DNA of 64,000 nucleotides from Patiria pectinifera (lineage: Eukaryota; Echinodermata; Asteroidea; Valvatida; Asterinidae): assembly GCA_029964075.1 (NCBI GenBank), contig CM057146.1:11799501-11863500 (forward strand), in the 5' to 3' direction. Numbering within the stretch: the first letter of the stretch is position 1; each line of letters opens with the position of its first letter. Shown here in pieces: positions 62,701-64,000 of this stretch. The translations under genes and the position numbers were made by a program. Below the pieces are notes generated by a model. It searched no databases. It was not told the DNA's origin and saw nothing but the letters and a program-made list of their open reading frames with translations.

Positions 62701-62965
62701 AGCTGCATTTTCAGTCTGTTGAGAAGTTAGCTATACTTGGGCTTAAAAATGTCAAAAAGGGCTTATGTTTTCTGCCAATTGTTAACTCGTTTGTTTCCAT
62801 CCTAGATCCGGTGAGGATAGTTAACCACGCCGAGCAGTTTGTCAGCTTTCGTTGATTAGTTTTTCAGTGTTTACTTTTGTTTCAATTTTCAGGAATGTTG
62901 ACCCACCGATTTGGTATGATACAGGCGTCAAGCTCTTCGAGGTGCAACGGATCAAGGACAGCTAG
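23676..62965 (+). CDS. HID1: HID1 (HID1 domain-containing protein), complete, 19 coding exons
   Basis: Nineteen exons join to 2544 nt, 847 residues (human HID1 is 788, also 19 exons). HID1 is a peripheral membrane protein of the medial/trans-Golgi needed for dense-core vesicle biogenesis and neuropeptide sorting. The start MGGTDSKLNF carries Gly2 and Ser6, the N-myristoylation pattern that anchors the family. Conserved blocks in order: DDAFWDQFWADT, AAEIRALREESPSNLATLCY, RILPYIFEDPDWRGFFWST, LLFCPDFTV, DSCEYIWEAGVGFA, CAYDPVGYGVPYNHLLFAD, NLFVNYLSRIHREEDFHFIL, VLKSSDVLEVLVPIL, GVFILLLLSGERNFGVRLNK, IPVFTGTHADFLI, VSPYLKSLSMVSANKLLHLL, NNIIQYQFDGNSNLVY, a low-complexity Ser/Gly/Pro insert (about residues 600-725), SWKQKLPLQTIMRLLQVLVP and the C-terminus to LFEVQRIKDS. 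Intron 1 is 12.3 kb and full of transposons. An antisense GPCR lies in intron 13. Confidence 0.96.
23870..24125 (+). repeat. Dispersed repeat related to 14745-14870
   Basis: Shares TTTCCAATTTTGTT, CTTGACTCTC, AATGAAGGT..TCATT and AAGACATGAATCTGGGACT with the insertion in the repeat at 14632-15328, in a different order. Confidence 0.5.
24266..24658. mobile_element. MITE with TTAGGCC-(A/C)n inverted ends (copy 1)
   Basis: AGTCTCCGGTTTCTGGTATG (about 24291) is mirrored by CATACCAGAAACCGGAGACT (about 24623), with TTAGGCC / GGCCTTA at the outermost edges. Interior has GCGCGCGTCG-type CpG blocks. Related to 40777-41147. Confidence 0.82.
24659..25183. other. HID1 intron 1, unremarkable AT-rich DNA
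   Basis: No gene or paired repeat recognised. Confidence 0.4.
25184..26509 (+). repeat. 29-bp tandem array, left arm (~45 units)
   Basis: Unit CAGCATCTACACAGTGGTTA + AGAGGTCTA, with variants (GTGCTAAA, CTTCAGC, ACGGC, ACTATC, ACCATC). Variant patterns recur at 464 bp (16 units): ACACCATC at 25447 and 25911, CACTATC at 25651 and 26115. This indicates a higher-order repeat. Confidence 0.95.
26518..26706 (+). repeat. 16-bp GGACCC tandem array, left arm
   Basis: Degenerate units of CCAACTCGGACCCACG, beginning GGTCAACTCGGACCC. The start resembles the GGTCAACTCGTACGC end of the foldback at 8347-9555. Confidence 0.85.
26707..27811. other. Loop DNA of the foldback element, left part
   Basis: AT-rich; several GTACATGTAC words; no gene recognised. 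Confidence 0.4.
28391..28756. mobile_element. MITE with CAGG(G/C)..CGGATCCAG ends and poly-C tracts
   Basis: CAGGCGCGGATCCAG at 28391 is mirrored by CTGGATCCGACCCTG ending 28756, flanked by ACAGT on both sides (28386-28390 and 28757-28761). The interior has C runs of 10-15 and an A run. CAGG starts suggest hAT-like ends, but the duplication visible is only 5 bp. Confidence 0.7.
28866..29262 (+). repeat. Dispersed promoter-like module (copy 2)
   Basis: Same module as 2700-3225. It carries GACCAATCAGCGGG, GACCAATCAAACG, a perfect CRE ATGACGTCA, CCGATTGGCTG, an octamer-like AATCTGCATG, a TATA-like GATATATATC and the shared GTGATACTCAGAC end. Confidence 0.62.
29560..29800 (-). pseudogene. Penelope-like / RT C-terminal fragment, degraded
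   Basis: On the minus strand the frame reads TPHIKTQQLTKVLLKDWHLI, then FPSEPIPAYKRPKILKVYLS. The pattern L..(I/V)L...WHLI....(L)..(L/I)FP..P..A(Y/F)(K/R)RP..L. resembles the linker C-terminal to reverse transcriptase in Penelope-like elements. Only this piece is recognisable and the frame then closes. It lies inside the 27812-30546 element. Confidence 0.45.
30547..31167. other. Loop DNA of the foldback element, right part
   Basis: AT-rich, with an AATAATAATAATAA run near 31026; nothing else recognised. Confidence 0.4.
31168..31221 (-). repeat. 16-bp GGGTCCGAGTTGG array, right arm (inverted)
   Basis: Three to four units, the reverse complement of the array at 26518-26706 but much shorter. 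Confidence 0.85.
31225..32065 (-). repeat. 29-bp tandem array, right arm (~29 units, inverted)
   Basis: Reverse complement of the left-arm unit: CCACTGTGTAGATGCTGTAG + ACCTCTTAA. A triplet of GATGATG variants recurs at 31441 and 31731 (290 bp, 10 units), a different higher-order period from the left arm. Confidence 0.95.
32138..32226 (+). repeat. 45-bp tandem duplication
   Basis: TGTGTAGCGTGTAGTGTATC starts at 32141 and 32186, each followed by TACAYGACRTGCGGTCTGTG. Confidence 0.85.
32408..34160. mobile_element. 1.75-kb element with TAGGCC-poly(A) inverted ends
   Basis: AAGGCCGAACAAAAAAAATG then GTGTGTTTACGGTAAC at the left mirrors GTTATCGTAAATACACCATT then TATTTTGTTTGGCCTAAA at the right; CCTGGATTTTTTTC is a further shared inverted block. 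No coherent transposase frame found. Confidence 0.75.
34196..34588. mobile_element. hAT-like MITE with CAGTGTTCTCCAA ends
   Basis: CAGTGTTCTCCAACTTTGAAAA at 34196 mirrors GATTGGAGAACACTG ending 34588. The flanks AGTAGACA and CTAGACAT share TAGACA. CAGTG termini are typical of hAT elements. Confidence 0.75.
34589..34855. other. HID1 intron 1, unremarkable
   Basis: No gene or paired repeat recognised. Confidence 0.35.
34856..35157 (+). mobile_element. ~300-bp inverted-repeat MITE, GATAGGYGCAT family (copy 2)
   Basis: Near-identical to 2382-2682. Here both ends are intact: ATGCACCTATCAAATGTTTC at the left and GAAACAATTGATAGGCGCAT at the right. A short indel (GCATGGTCGG) distinguishes the copies. 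Confidence 0.82.
35158..35607. other. HID1 intron 1, unremarkable
   Basis: Contains TACATGTACATGTACATG; no gene recognised. Confidence 0.35.
35608..35965 (+). mobile_element. tRNA-derived SINE (copy 1)
   Basis: Pol III A-box-like TGGTTAAGGGCA and B box GGTTCGAGTCC lie at the 5' end. A conserved body follows (CCTTGGGCAAGGCACTTTGT, GAAGCGCCTTGAGCACC, TGTGCGCTTTATAAAT) and an (ATT)n tail. The same body is at 47046-47413. The architecture matches SINE2-type elements of marine invertebrates. Confidence 0.85.
36008..36157 (+). CDS. HID1: HID1 exon 2
   Basis: Acceptor CACATTACAG; 50 codons PVEAGDDAFWDQFWADT to LATLCYK; donor AAG|GTAAAG, phase 0. Confidence 0.95.
36557..37042. mobile_element. ~490-bp palindromic element with TATACAGCCTGTC ends
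   Basis: GTATACAGCCTGTCTAAAAA at the left mirrors TTTTTTGGGACAGGCTGTATAC at the right, and the two halves remain imperfectly complementary to a central apex near 36800 (e.g. GGCTTTCCAATA / TATTGGAAAGCC, AAAATCGATTTTGTG). TATACAG ends suggest a mariner-like TA target. Confidence 0.78.
37284..37451. mobile_element. Foldback repeat (copy 2 of the 10236 palindrome)
   Basis: CCAATGGGAGACTTTTGAGG then TGGTGGCAGCAAACATACC mirrors GGTATGTTTGCTGCCACCA then CAAAGTCTTCCATTGG. The core 37340-37412 matches 10236-10322 in inverted orientation. Confidence 0.75.
37611..37772 (+). CDS. HID1: HID1 exon 3
   Basis: Acceptor CCCTCAG; 54 codons AVEKLVSASESGCAA to FFWSTLPGQS; donor TCC|GTAAGT, phase 0. Confidence 0.95.
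37773..38449. other. HID1 intron 3, left part
   Basis: No repeat pair or gene recognised. Confidence 0.35.
38450..39002 (+). mobile_element. Non-autonomous TTAA-type element, family 1 (copy 2)
   Basis: TTAAAGCTATAGTCCATCATTTG at the left and CAAATGATGGACTATTTAAC at the right; the body matches 964-1515 in inverse orientation, including a CTTCTTAAGACGCACTGTAG block. TTAA at both edges. Confidence 0.82.
39460..39486 (+). CDS. HID1: HID1 exon 4, 27-nt microexon
   Basis: Acceptor TCTTTGCAG, nine codons YGIEGMDDI, donor GTGAGT. Phase 0 on both sides, so it can be skipped without a frameshift. Human HID1 has a variable acidic stretch at this position. Confidence 0.75.
39487..39743. other. HID1 intron 4, left part
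   Basis: Nothing recognised. Confidence 0.35.
39744..39947. mobile_element. ~200-bp foldback MITE
   Basis: AATAAGCACTTTCAGCCTTT then CACGGTATATGCACCATCTTG mirrors CAAGATGGCGCATATTACCG then AAGGTGCTTATT, with a further ACACGCGTTG / CAACGCGTGT inner pair. Confidence 0.75.
40136..40438. mobile_element. MITE with CAAATTTGTATCCTTGTGGA ends (copy 1)
   Basis: CAAATTTGTATCCTTGTGGA at the left mirrors TCCACAAGGATACAAATTTG at the right; also internal GGTCTCCACAAGG repeats. The same family is at 57212-57531. Confidence 0.85.
40439..40776. other. HID1 intron 4, unremarkable
   Basis: Nothing recognised. Confidence 0.3.
40777..41147. mobile_element. MITE with TTAGGCC/poly(A) ends (copy 2)
   Basis: AAGGCCAAAAAAAAAAATAA then GTCGGTCTCTGGTCAG mirrors CTGACTAGAGACCGAATATT then a T run and GTCCTAA. 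Interior GCGCGCGTCG and CATGCGCGTC match the element at 24266. Confidence 0.78.
41463..41745. mobile_element. Degenerate AGGCC-type element
   Basis: AAGGCCAAAAAAGAAATTCTG then CTTCCG mirrors CGGAAGCAGAATTTTTTTTG. The interior repeats AATAGGGTAGGTA. A related, more degraded segment lies at 45120-45425 (GGGTTGGTATTGGGTAGG, AACCGGAAGCCAGA). Confidence 0.55.
41746..44160. other. HID1 intron 4, middle
   Basis: 2.4 kb of AT-rich DNA rich in TACATGTACA-type palindromes (41825-41870, 43545-43580) with no recognisable gene, RNA or paired repeat. Confidence 0.5.
44161..44536. mobile_element. Short element with TTAACCCTTA ends
   Basis: TTAACCCTTACCCC at the left and GTAAGGGTTAA at the right; the interior repeats the phrase CTGAATCCATCMAARTCC. 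Similar ends at 47411, 50200 and 63653. Confidence 0.62.
44926..45033 (+). CDS. HID1: HID1 exon 5
   Basis: Acceptor CTTTGTAG; 36 codons SDEESLPLAQSLLNAVAD to KKSGP; donor CCA|GTAAGA, phase 0. Confidence 0.93.
45598..45906 (-). mobile_element. TTAA-type MITE, family 2 (5'-end fragment, inverted)
   Basis: The right edge AATGTTGTATATCCCTTTAA is the terminal repeat. It contains CTGGTTCCCTGACC and GGGGGAACCAG, and TCTATAAATTGCTCTG. Homology ends on the left near ATTTTGTTTGCAATCG, so the copy is truncated. Confidence 0.72.
46073..46241 (+). CDS. HID1: HID1 exon 6
   Basis: Acceptor CTAACAG; DNHEDLQSIDSCEYIWEAGV to TMYLPPV plus one base; donor A|GTAAGT. Confidence 0.95.
46405..46824. mobile_element. 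pogo/Tigger-like MITE (TACAGTGGAACG ends)
   Basis: TACAGTGGAACGCCGCTATA at the left mirrors TATAGCGACGTTCCACTGTA at the right, with TA at the edges. CAGTGGAAC...TATAAC ends are characteristic of pogo-group Tc1/mariner elements. Several internal TTCGGTATAGC repeats near the right end. Confidence 0.8.
46907..46964 (+). CDS. HID1: HID1 exon 7
   Basis: Acceptor GTCTGCAG; completes Ser then DAHSQPNQWISYFCSSEN plus two bases; donor AG|GTATTG. Confidence 0.93.
47046..47413 (+). mobile_element. tRNA-derived SINE (copy 2)
   Basis: Same body as 35608-35965: CGTGGCCTCGTGG start, GCCCTTGGGCAAGACACTTT, TAGCGCCTTCAGCACC, CATGCGCTTTATAAG; more diverged in the tRNA-like head. A second element abuts its tail. 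Confidence 0.8.
47411..47628. mobile_element. Short element with TTAACCCT ends
   Basis: TTAACCCTGACAGAACTAAA at the left and GAGTTAGGGTTAA at the right; inserted at the tail of the SINE. Confidence 0.55.
47750..47960 (+). CDS. HID1: HID1 exon 8
   Basis: Acceptor CCCTCCAG; completes Arg then HALPLFTSLLNLVCAYDPVG to DEGNE; donor GAG|GTGAGG, phase 0. Confidence 0.95.
48710..48823 (+). CDS. HID1: HID1 exon 9
   Basis: Acceptor AATTTCAG; GGVVENLFVNYLSRIHREED to NNPLIQ, 38 codons; donor CAG|GTAACA, phase 0. Confidence 0.95.
48826..49372 (-). mobile_element. Hairpin-plus-body inverted-repeat element (copy 2)
   Basis: Inverse copy of 22381-22950. The body's inverted ends are CATATTTGTGTAACCGACAT then CAGATCCTTGTC, and GACAAGGATCTATATGTCAG. 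The adjoining hairpin at 49245-49372 has arms GAAATGGGAGGAACATTATC and GATAATATTCCTCCCATTCC, plus GGACTTTTCCA / TGGAAAAGTCC. Its sequence differs from the hairpin of copy 1. Confidence 0.72.
49640..49814 (+). CDS. HID1: HID1 exon 10
   Basis: Acceptor ATGCCGCAG; TYLPGSTKKIAFHQELFVMF to DARADQ plus one base; donor T|GTGAGC. Confidence 0.95.
49919..50060. mobile_element. Foldback MITE
   Basis: AATAAGCCTCTGTACTGATT then ACGTCACACTTTGTTTAC mirrors GTAAACAAAGTGTGATGTCA then TCAGTGCAGAGGCTTATT; apex CAGTGGGGGCCCACGGTCCACTG. Confidence 0.85.
50200..50624. mobile_element. Element with TAACCCTTAGCCCTAACCCT ends
   Basis: TAACCCTTAGCCCTAACCCT at the left mirrors GGGCCTAGGGGGTTAGGGTT at the right. The interior repeats GGATTTTGGAGGATTGAGG several times and its inverse CCTCAATCCTCCAAAATCC. 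Confidence 0.68.
50882..51230. repeat. Direct-repeat unit flanking a tRNA-like sequence
   Basis: CATAAGATGGAATTTGYGTC ... GATGTAAATCAATATTAGGT occurs at 50883 and 51137 (period about 253) and runs to GTTGGGRAAA before and after the tRNA-like segment. Confidence 0.75.
51001..51072 (-). tRNA. tRNA-like sequence, Ser(AGA)-like, probably repeat-borne pseudogene
   Basis: On the minus strand: acceptor CTCGG/CCGAG, D arm GTCGAGTGGTAAGGC (A box), anticodon arm TCTGC ACTAGAAA GCAGG, and T arm GTGGGTTCGAGTCCCAC (B box, perfect). A T7 pol III terminator follows immediately. The loop CTAGAAA reads anticodon AGA (Ser), but the long variable arm of a true tRNA-Ser is missing and the anticodon loop appears to have 8 nt. 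With the direct repeats around it, this is more likely a tRNA-like head of a repeat than a functional gene. Confidence 0.4.
51290..51441 (+). CDS. HID1: HID1 exon 11
   Basis: Acceptor TACTGCAG; SRVGLMHIGVFILLLLSGER to GTHADFLII; donor ATA|GTAAGC, phase 0. Confidence 0.95.
51722..51888. mobile_element. Imperfect hairpin element
   Basis: GGGAATAAATGTGTGCTTGG ... TTTTGAGACCGGT mirrors ATCGGTCTTAAACA ... GGCCAAGCACATATTTATTCCC. A further TTTAAGACCGGC near 52228 suggests a related end. Confidence 0.65.
52348..52426 (+). CDS. HID1: HID1 exon 12
   Basis: Acceptor ATTTCAAG; VFHKIITSGHQRLAPLYDCL to TIVVN plus one base; donor G|GTAAGA. Confidence 0.95.
53144..53308 (+). CDS. HID1: HID1 exon 13
   Basis: Acceptor GTCCCACAG; completes Val then SPYLKSLSMVSANKLLHLLE to NIIQYQFD plus one base; donor G|GTAAGT. 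Confidence 0.95.
53360..53500. repeat. Low-complexity ATATCG-rich stretch
   Basis: Repeated AAATTTTCGATATT and GATATCGA words, self-complementary; HID1 intron 13. Confidence 0.6.
54259..54514. mobile_element. MITE with ATATGTGATGCRATCAAGC ends (copy 2)
   Basis: ATATGTGATGCAATCAAGCT then AAATGAGTCGTTTGTCG mirrors CGACAAACGACTCATTGAGC then TTGATGGCATCACATAT. Same family as 11937-12406. It lies about 200 nt beyond the GPCR stop codon, possibly in its 3' UTR. Confidence 0.85.
54721..55881 (-). CDS. Class-A (rhodopsin-type) peptide-receptor-like GPCR, intronless, nested in HID1 intron 13
   Basis: 386 residues, single exon, antisense to HID1. The N-terminus (about 1-38) has NVS, a glycosylation site. 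TM1 about 40-66 with N58 (GVISNLTF); TM2 about 76-97 with LALADLLYL (D86); TM3 starts at C118 and ends ERY (142-144) followed by LALCHPIKH; TM4 about 164-184; extracellular loop 2 has C191 and C210 and an NYT site; TM5 about 222-243; TM6 about 268-292 with CQTPY in place of the usual CWxP; TM7 with NASINPLIY (NPxxY). CC at 346-347 after helix 8 could be palmitoylated. The ERYxAxCHP and NPxIY pattern resembles TRH/neuromedin-type peptide receptors; the ligand is unknown. The first ATG is used; Met8 is an alternative start. Confidence 0.92.
   Translation of the reverse strand: MVTEISSMGAGVTSAECSEQDTVNVSQEEVSDWLYTPTDTVIISIIMPIIWCLGVISNLTFLFVMLRVPKLRTDTYVYLAHLALADLLYLNLAFAVNIWRYTLSPVVFLEPFVNSAQCVGVHVVSDTGYFASFELVTAVSLERYLALCHPIKHLKIRGRRRTYRLIAICWLVGLLFAIAATALASKHKVLCLNWPDDEVYLDYPSEVGSCDIIAPWVNYTPPLGIVPWLFSMVANMYMYLRIFKTLNARRGSGSIGNKDPNAVKIRNQVAKMLITNGIVSFLCQTPYCIVKLADRICFWAQIPNPLLGRHGIGVDRVPLYVNASINPLIYAAMTTAYRAAFREAFCCKKQPQRKATSSPLATKAPDQATAATSVTDENTETCETRL
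55882..57211. other. HID1 intron 13, GPCR upstream region
   Basis: Should include the GPCR promoter. No clear motif; a 15-A run near 57018. No other gene recognised. Confidence 0.4.
57212..57531. mobile_element. MITE with CCTTGTGGAGAC-type ends (copy 2)
   Basis: CGGTACCCTGTGGAGACATG at the left, CTCCACAAGGATACAAATTT at the right. The interior matches 40136-40438: GGATTTTACTCAAAAAC, GGAATTTCCAAGGTG, GGAAATTAATTCTGG, CACGAGAACAAAGAAATG. Confidence 0.8.
58061..58288 (+). CDS. HID1: HID1 exon 14
   Basis: Acceptor ATCATCCAG; completes Gly then NSNLVYTIIRKRNVFHQLAN to ASLLATP plus one base; donor G|GTATAC. The frame stays open 63 codons past the donor, so intron retention would give a long alternative tail. 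Confidence 0.93.
58289..59295. other. HID1 intron 14, left part
   Basis: No separate gene recognised. 58920-59010 echoes the first 90 bases of the window (AATAATTCCATTCTC, GGCTGGTTCCCGACCCACAA) in inverse orientation. Confidence 0.4.
59296..59798 (+). mobile_element. TTAA-type MITE, family 2 (right end lost)
   Basis: TTAAAGGGAATATACAACAT at the left; interior CTGGTTCCCTGACCCCACT, GAGCAATTTATAGACGTCAG, GGGAACCGGTCTAGC. The right end stops at GCAAATGTTGTAT without CCCTTTAA. Confidence 0.8.
60169..60284 (+). CDS. HID1: HID1 exon 15
   Basis: Acceptor TCCCTCAG; completes Gly then LGTMTETSKVTPSGEVLSTA to GASSAG; donor GGG|GTAAGT, phase 0. Ser/Thr/Gly-rich linker. Confidence 0.88.
60634..60773 (+). 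pseudogene. 3' end of a LINE retrotransposon (RT C-terminus plus (TAG)n tail)
   Basis: In frame: NWTIARLLSKDVALTPKEIR then EAAQDRAIWKNIVTG and stop TAG, followed at once by a (TAG)n run. The motif E...A.DR..W..(I/V)V is the usual C-terminus of non-LTR retrotransposon ORF2. Tandem trinucleotide 3' tails are typical of several such clades. It is strongly 5'-truncated, inside HID1 intron 15. Confidence 0.6.
60835..61074 (+). CDS. HID1: HID1 exon 16
   Basis: Acceptor CCTTTAG; AASQGASDTESIVTDDKKAA, a Gly/Ser/Pro-Ile repeat-like stretch (SPIGSPTGPIGSQAIPIGS), then SSSTATGSTSGDWRPSPDW; donor TGG|GTAATT, phase 0. The length accounts for much of the size difference from human HID1. Confidence 0.92.
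61546..61637 (+). CDS. HID1: HID1 exon 17
   Basis: Acceptor TTTTGTAG; VQSWKQKLPLQTIMRLLQVL to KICID plus two bases; donor AA|GTAAGA. Confidence 0.95.
62419..62577 (+). CDS. HID1: HID1 exon 18
   Basis: Acceptor ATTCACAG; completes Lys then GLTDETEILKFLQHGTLVGL to GVIYL plus two bases; donor AG|GTATGT. Confidence 0.95.
62893..62965 (+). CDS. HID1: HID1 exon 19 and stop
   Basis: Acceptor ATTTTCAG; completes Arg then NVDPPIWYDTGVKLFEVQRI + KDS and TAG at 62963-62965. Confidence 0.95.
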
Positions 62966-63652
62966 GAGAGATAGACTAGCTAAACATATGCATTCCATAA
63001 TGTGTACATTGTAAACAGGGGCAGCTGAGAACCTAACATTGTTAACCACGGAAAAGTTTAGCTGGCGATGTGCACGGAAAACCAAAGCACATGACCCCTG
63101 CACACTCGGAAGTATCACAGTAGTGGCAGATGCGTTGTGCTGGCTGTTGTTGGCAATAGCCATCACAAGGCAGTATCTGAATCTGAAATGTATAGTTGGC
63201 AAGGCATCCACCAGTAAATGTCGTACCAACTTGTTTGGTTAATTTTGGGCCAGGAGCTGATCATATTTTCCACAACAGAAAAAAATATCTGTTTGAAACC
63301 ACTAAACAATTTGAAAAGCTCTACTTTTTGAAACCACTAAACAATTTGAAAAGCTCTACTTTTTGAGTGTGATGTTTTCCCAGTTTCAGTGACACTGTTC
63401 CGATCCTTGATTGTTCTGGGGAAGGAACTGTTGTTGAAAGTTCGGATTCTGGCACACAGTTGATTCAGTTTGTGGGGTCTAAAGCCAACAATGCTTCAGC
63501 CATTTCGAGAATACTTCTGAGTGTACACAGTACAGTGATCGCATTGGTCATAGCTAATTATCTCAGTTTTCTGAGGGGTAGCGAGTTATTTTTTAAGGCA
63601 CTACTTTTTGCTTACAGCAATATGAAATTGCTCGGATCTGCCATAAACCACA
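62966..63652 (+). other. HID1: Probable HID1 3' UTR
   Basis: Follows the stop; contains the 35-bp duplication at 63292. No AATAAA or ATTAAA was found up to the window end, so the cleavage site is unknown. Confidence 0.45.
63292..63366 (+). repeat. 35-bp perfect tandem duplication in the HID1 3' UTR
   Basis: TTTGAAACCACTAAACAATT then TGAAAAGCTCTACTT appears twice back to back. Confidence 0.92.
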
Positions 63653-64000
63653 TTAACCCTAACCCTCCAGGGTATTCTGGCTAGAAACCCTGCCAAACGC
63701 AGCAGCATGCAACACTTGTCTAAGTGACAACCCTGCCCAGTGTAGCAAGATCCATCAGGCCAAACGTCTCAAGGCCAAACTGCCTCAGAGTCTGTGGTCC
63801 CTGAATGCAGCAGGATACATTTGTGGCATTGTTCAGTGGGACAAGCTCTGATTGTCTCAGAAGTGTCCGTTTATGCACTGGTGTTGGTAGCTGAATGCAT
63901 CAAAGTGCACCAGACTTTTTCCACCTGATGCACTGTGTTGCGTCTTGCAGGGTTTATGGTTTGAGTTCTTTGTAATTTGTTTAAATTCTAAGTTATTGGT
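63653..64000. mobile_element. Possible TTAACCCTAACCC-ended element running off the window
   Basis: TTAACCCTAACCCTCCAGGG resembles the ends at 44161, 47411 and 50200; the other end is not in the window. Confidence 0.35.

Noticed and set aside
23676..62965. Whether HID1 and the nested GPCR or neighbouring genes form a functional gene cluster
   Set aside because: The five genes have unrelated cellular roles and no shared regulatory features beyond repeats; ordinary eukaryotic neighbours.
63653..63672. TTAACCCTAACCC considered as telomeric repeat
   Set aside because: Only two units, and the same ends occur on short inverted-repeat elements at 44161, 47411 and 50200.

Overview
This window looks like nuclear DNA of an invertebrate deuterostome (echinoderm, hemichordate or cephalochordate type). 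The genes are spliced with GT-AG introns and use the standard code. The non-coding DNA is AT-rich, full of short inverted-repeat transposons, and dotted with GTACATGTAC-type palindromes. Species-level placement is not possible from the sequence alone. No bacterial operon, CRISPR array or viral gene cassette is visible.

Layout. (1) 378-2178, +: the last two coding exons of an ADP-ribosylarginine hydrolase (ARH1/ADPRH family); the rest lies left of the window. (2) 6718-7686, -: a single-exon, 322-residue, basic, proline-rich protein that I do not recognise. (3) 11725-13999, +: complete mitochondrial thioredoxin (TXN2, 3 coding exons, 152 aa) with an unusual WCKPC active site. (4) 17672-20801, +: complete ribosomal protein uS5/RPS2 (276 aa), with a pyrimidine-rich TOP-like 5' leader exon and five coding exons. 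Two of its introns carry a related, probably structured, segment that could be an intron-hosted small RNA. (5) 23676-62965, +: complete HID1 (19 coding exons, 847 aa), spread over 39 kb. (6) 54721-55881, -: an intronless class-A GPCR nested antisense in HID1 intron 13. All exon junctions were read by eye and the coding phases close exactly (TXN2 459 nt, RPS2 831 nt, HID1 2544 nt).

Between and inside the genes the sequence is dominated by non-autonomous DNA transposons and foldback elements. I could pair terminal inverted repeats for roughly thirty elements and group many into families with two or more copies in the window. The most striking is a ~6.9 kb foldback-type structure in HID1 intron 1 (25184-32065). 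Its two arms are long inverted arrays of a 29-bp repeat, followed inward by short arrays of a 16-bp repeat. Inside sits a second 2.7 kb inverted-repeat element, which itself holds a smaller transposon, a degraded Penelope-like reverse-transcriptase fragment and a copy of a dispersed promoter-like module. A smaller relative with 16-bp CGTACG arrays lies at 8347-9555. Retroelement traces are two tRNA-derived SINEs, a tRNA-like repeat and the 3' end of a LINE.

The genes do not form a pathway. ARH1 removes ADP-ribose from arginine, TXN2 is a mitochondrial disulfide reductase, RPS2 is in the small ribosomal subunit, HID1 acts at the trans-Golgi in dense-core vesicle formation, and the GPCR is probably a peptide receptor. 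The most unusual signals are the giant nested foldback, the paired RPS2 intronic segments, the duplicated hairpins just after the RPS2 stop codon, and the altered thioredoxin active site.
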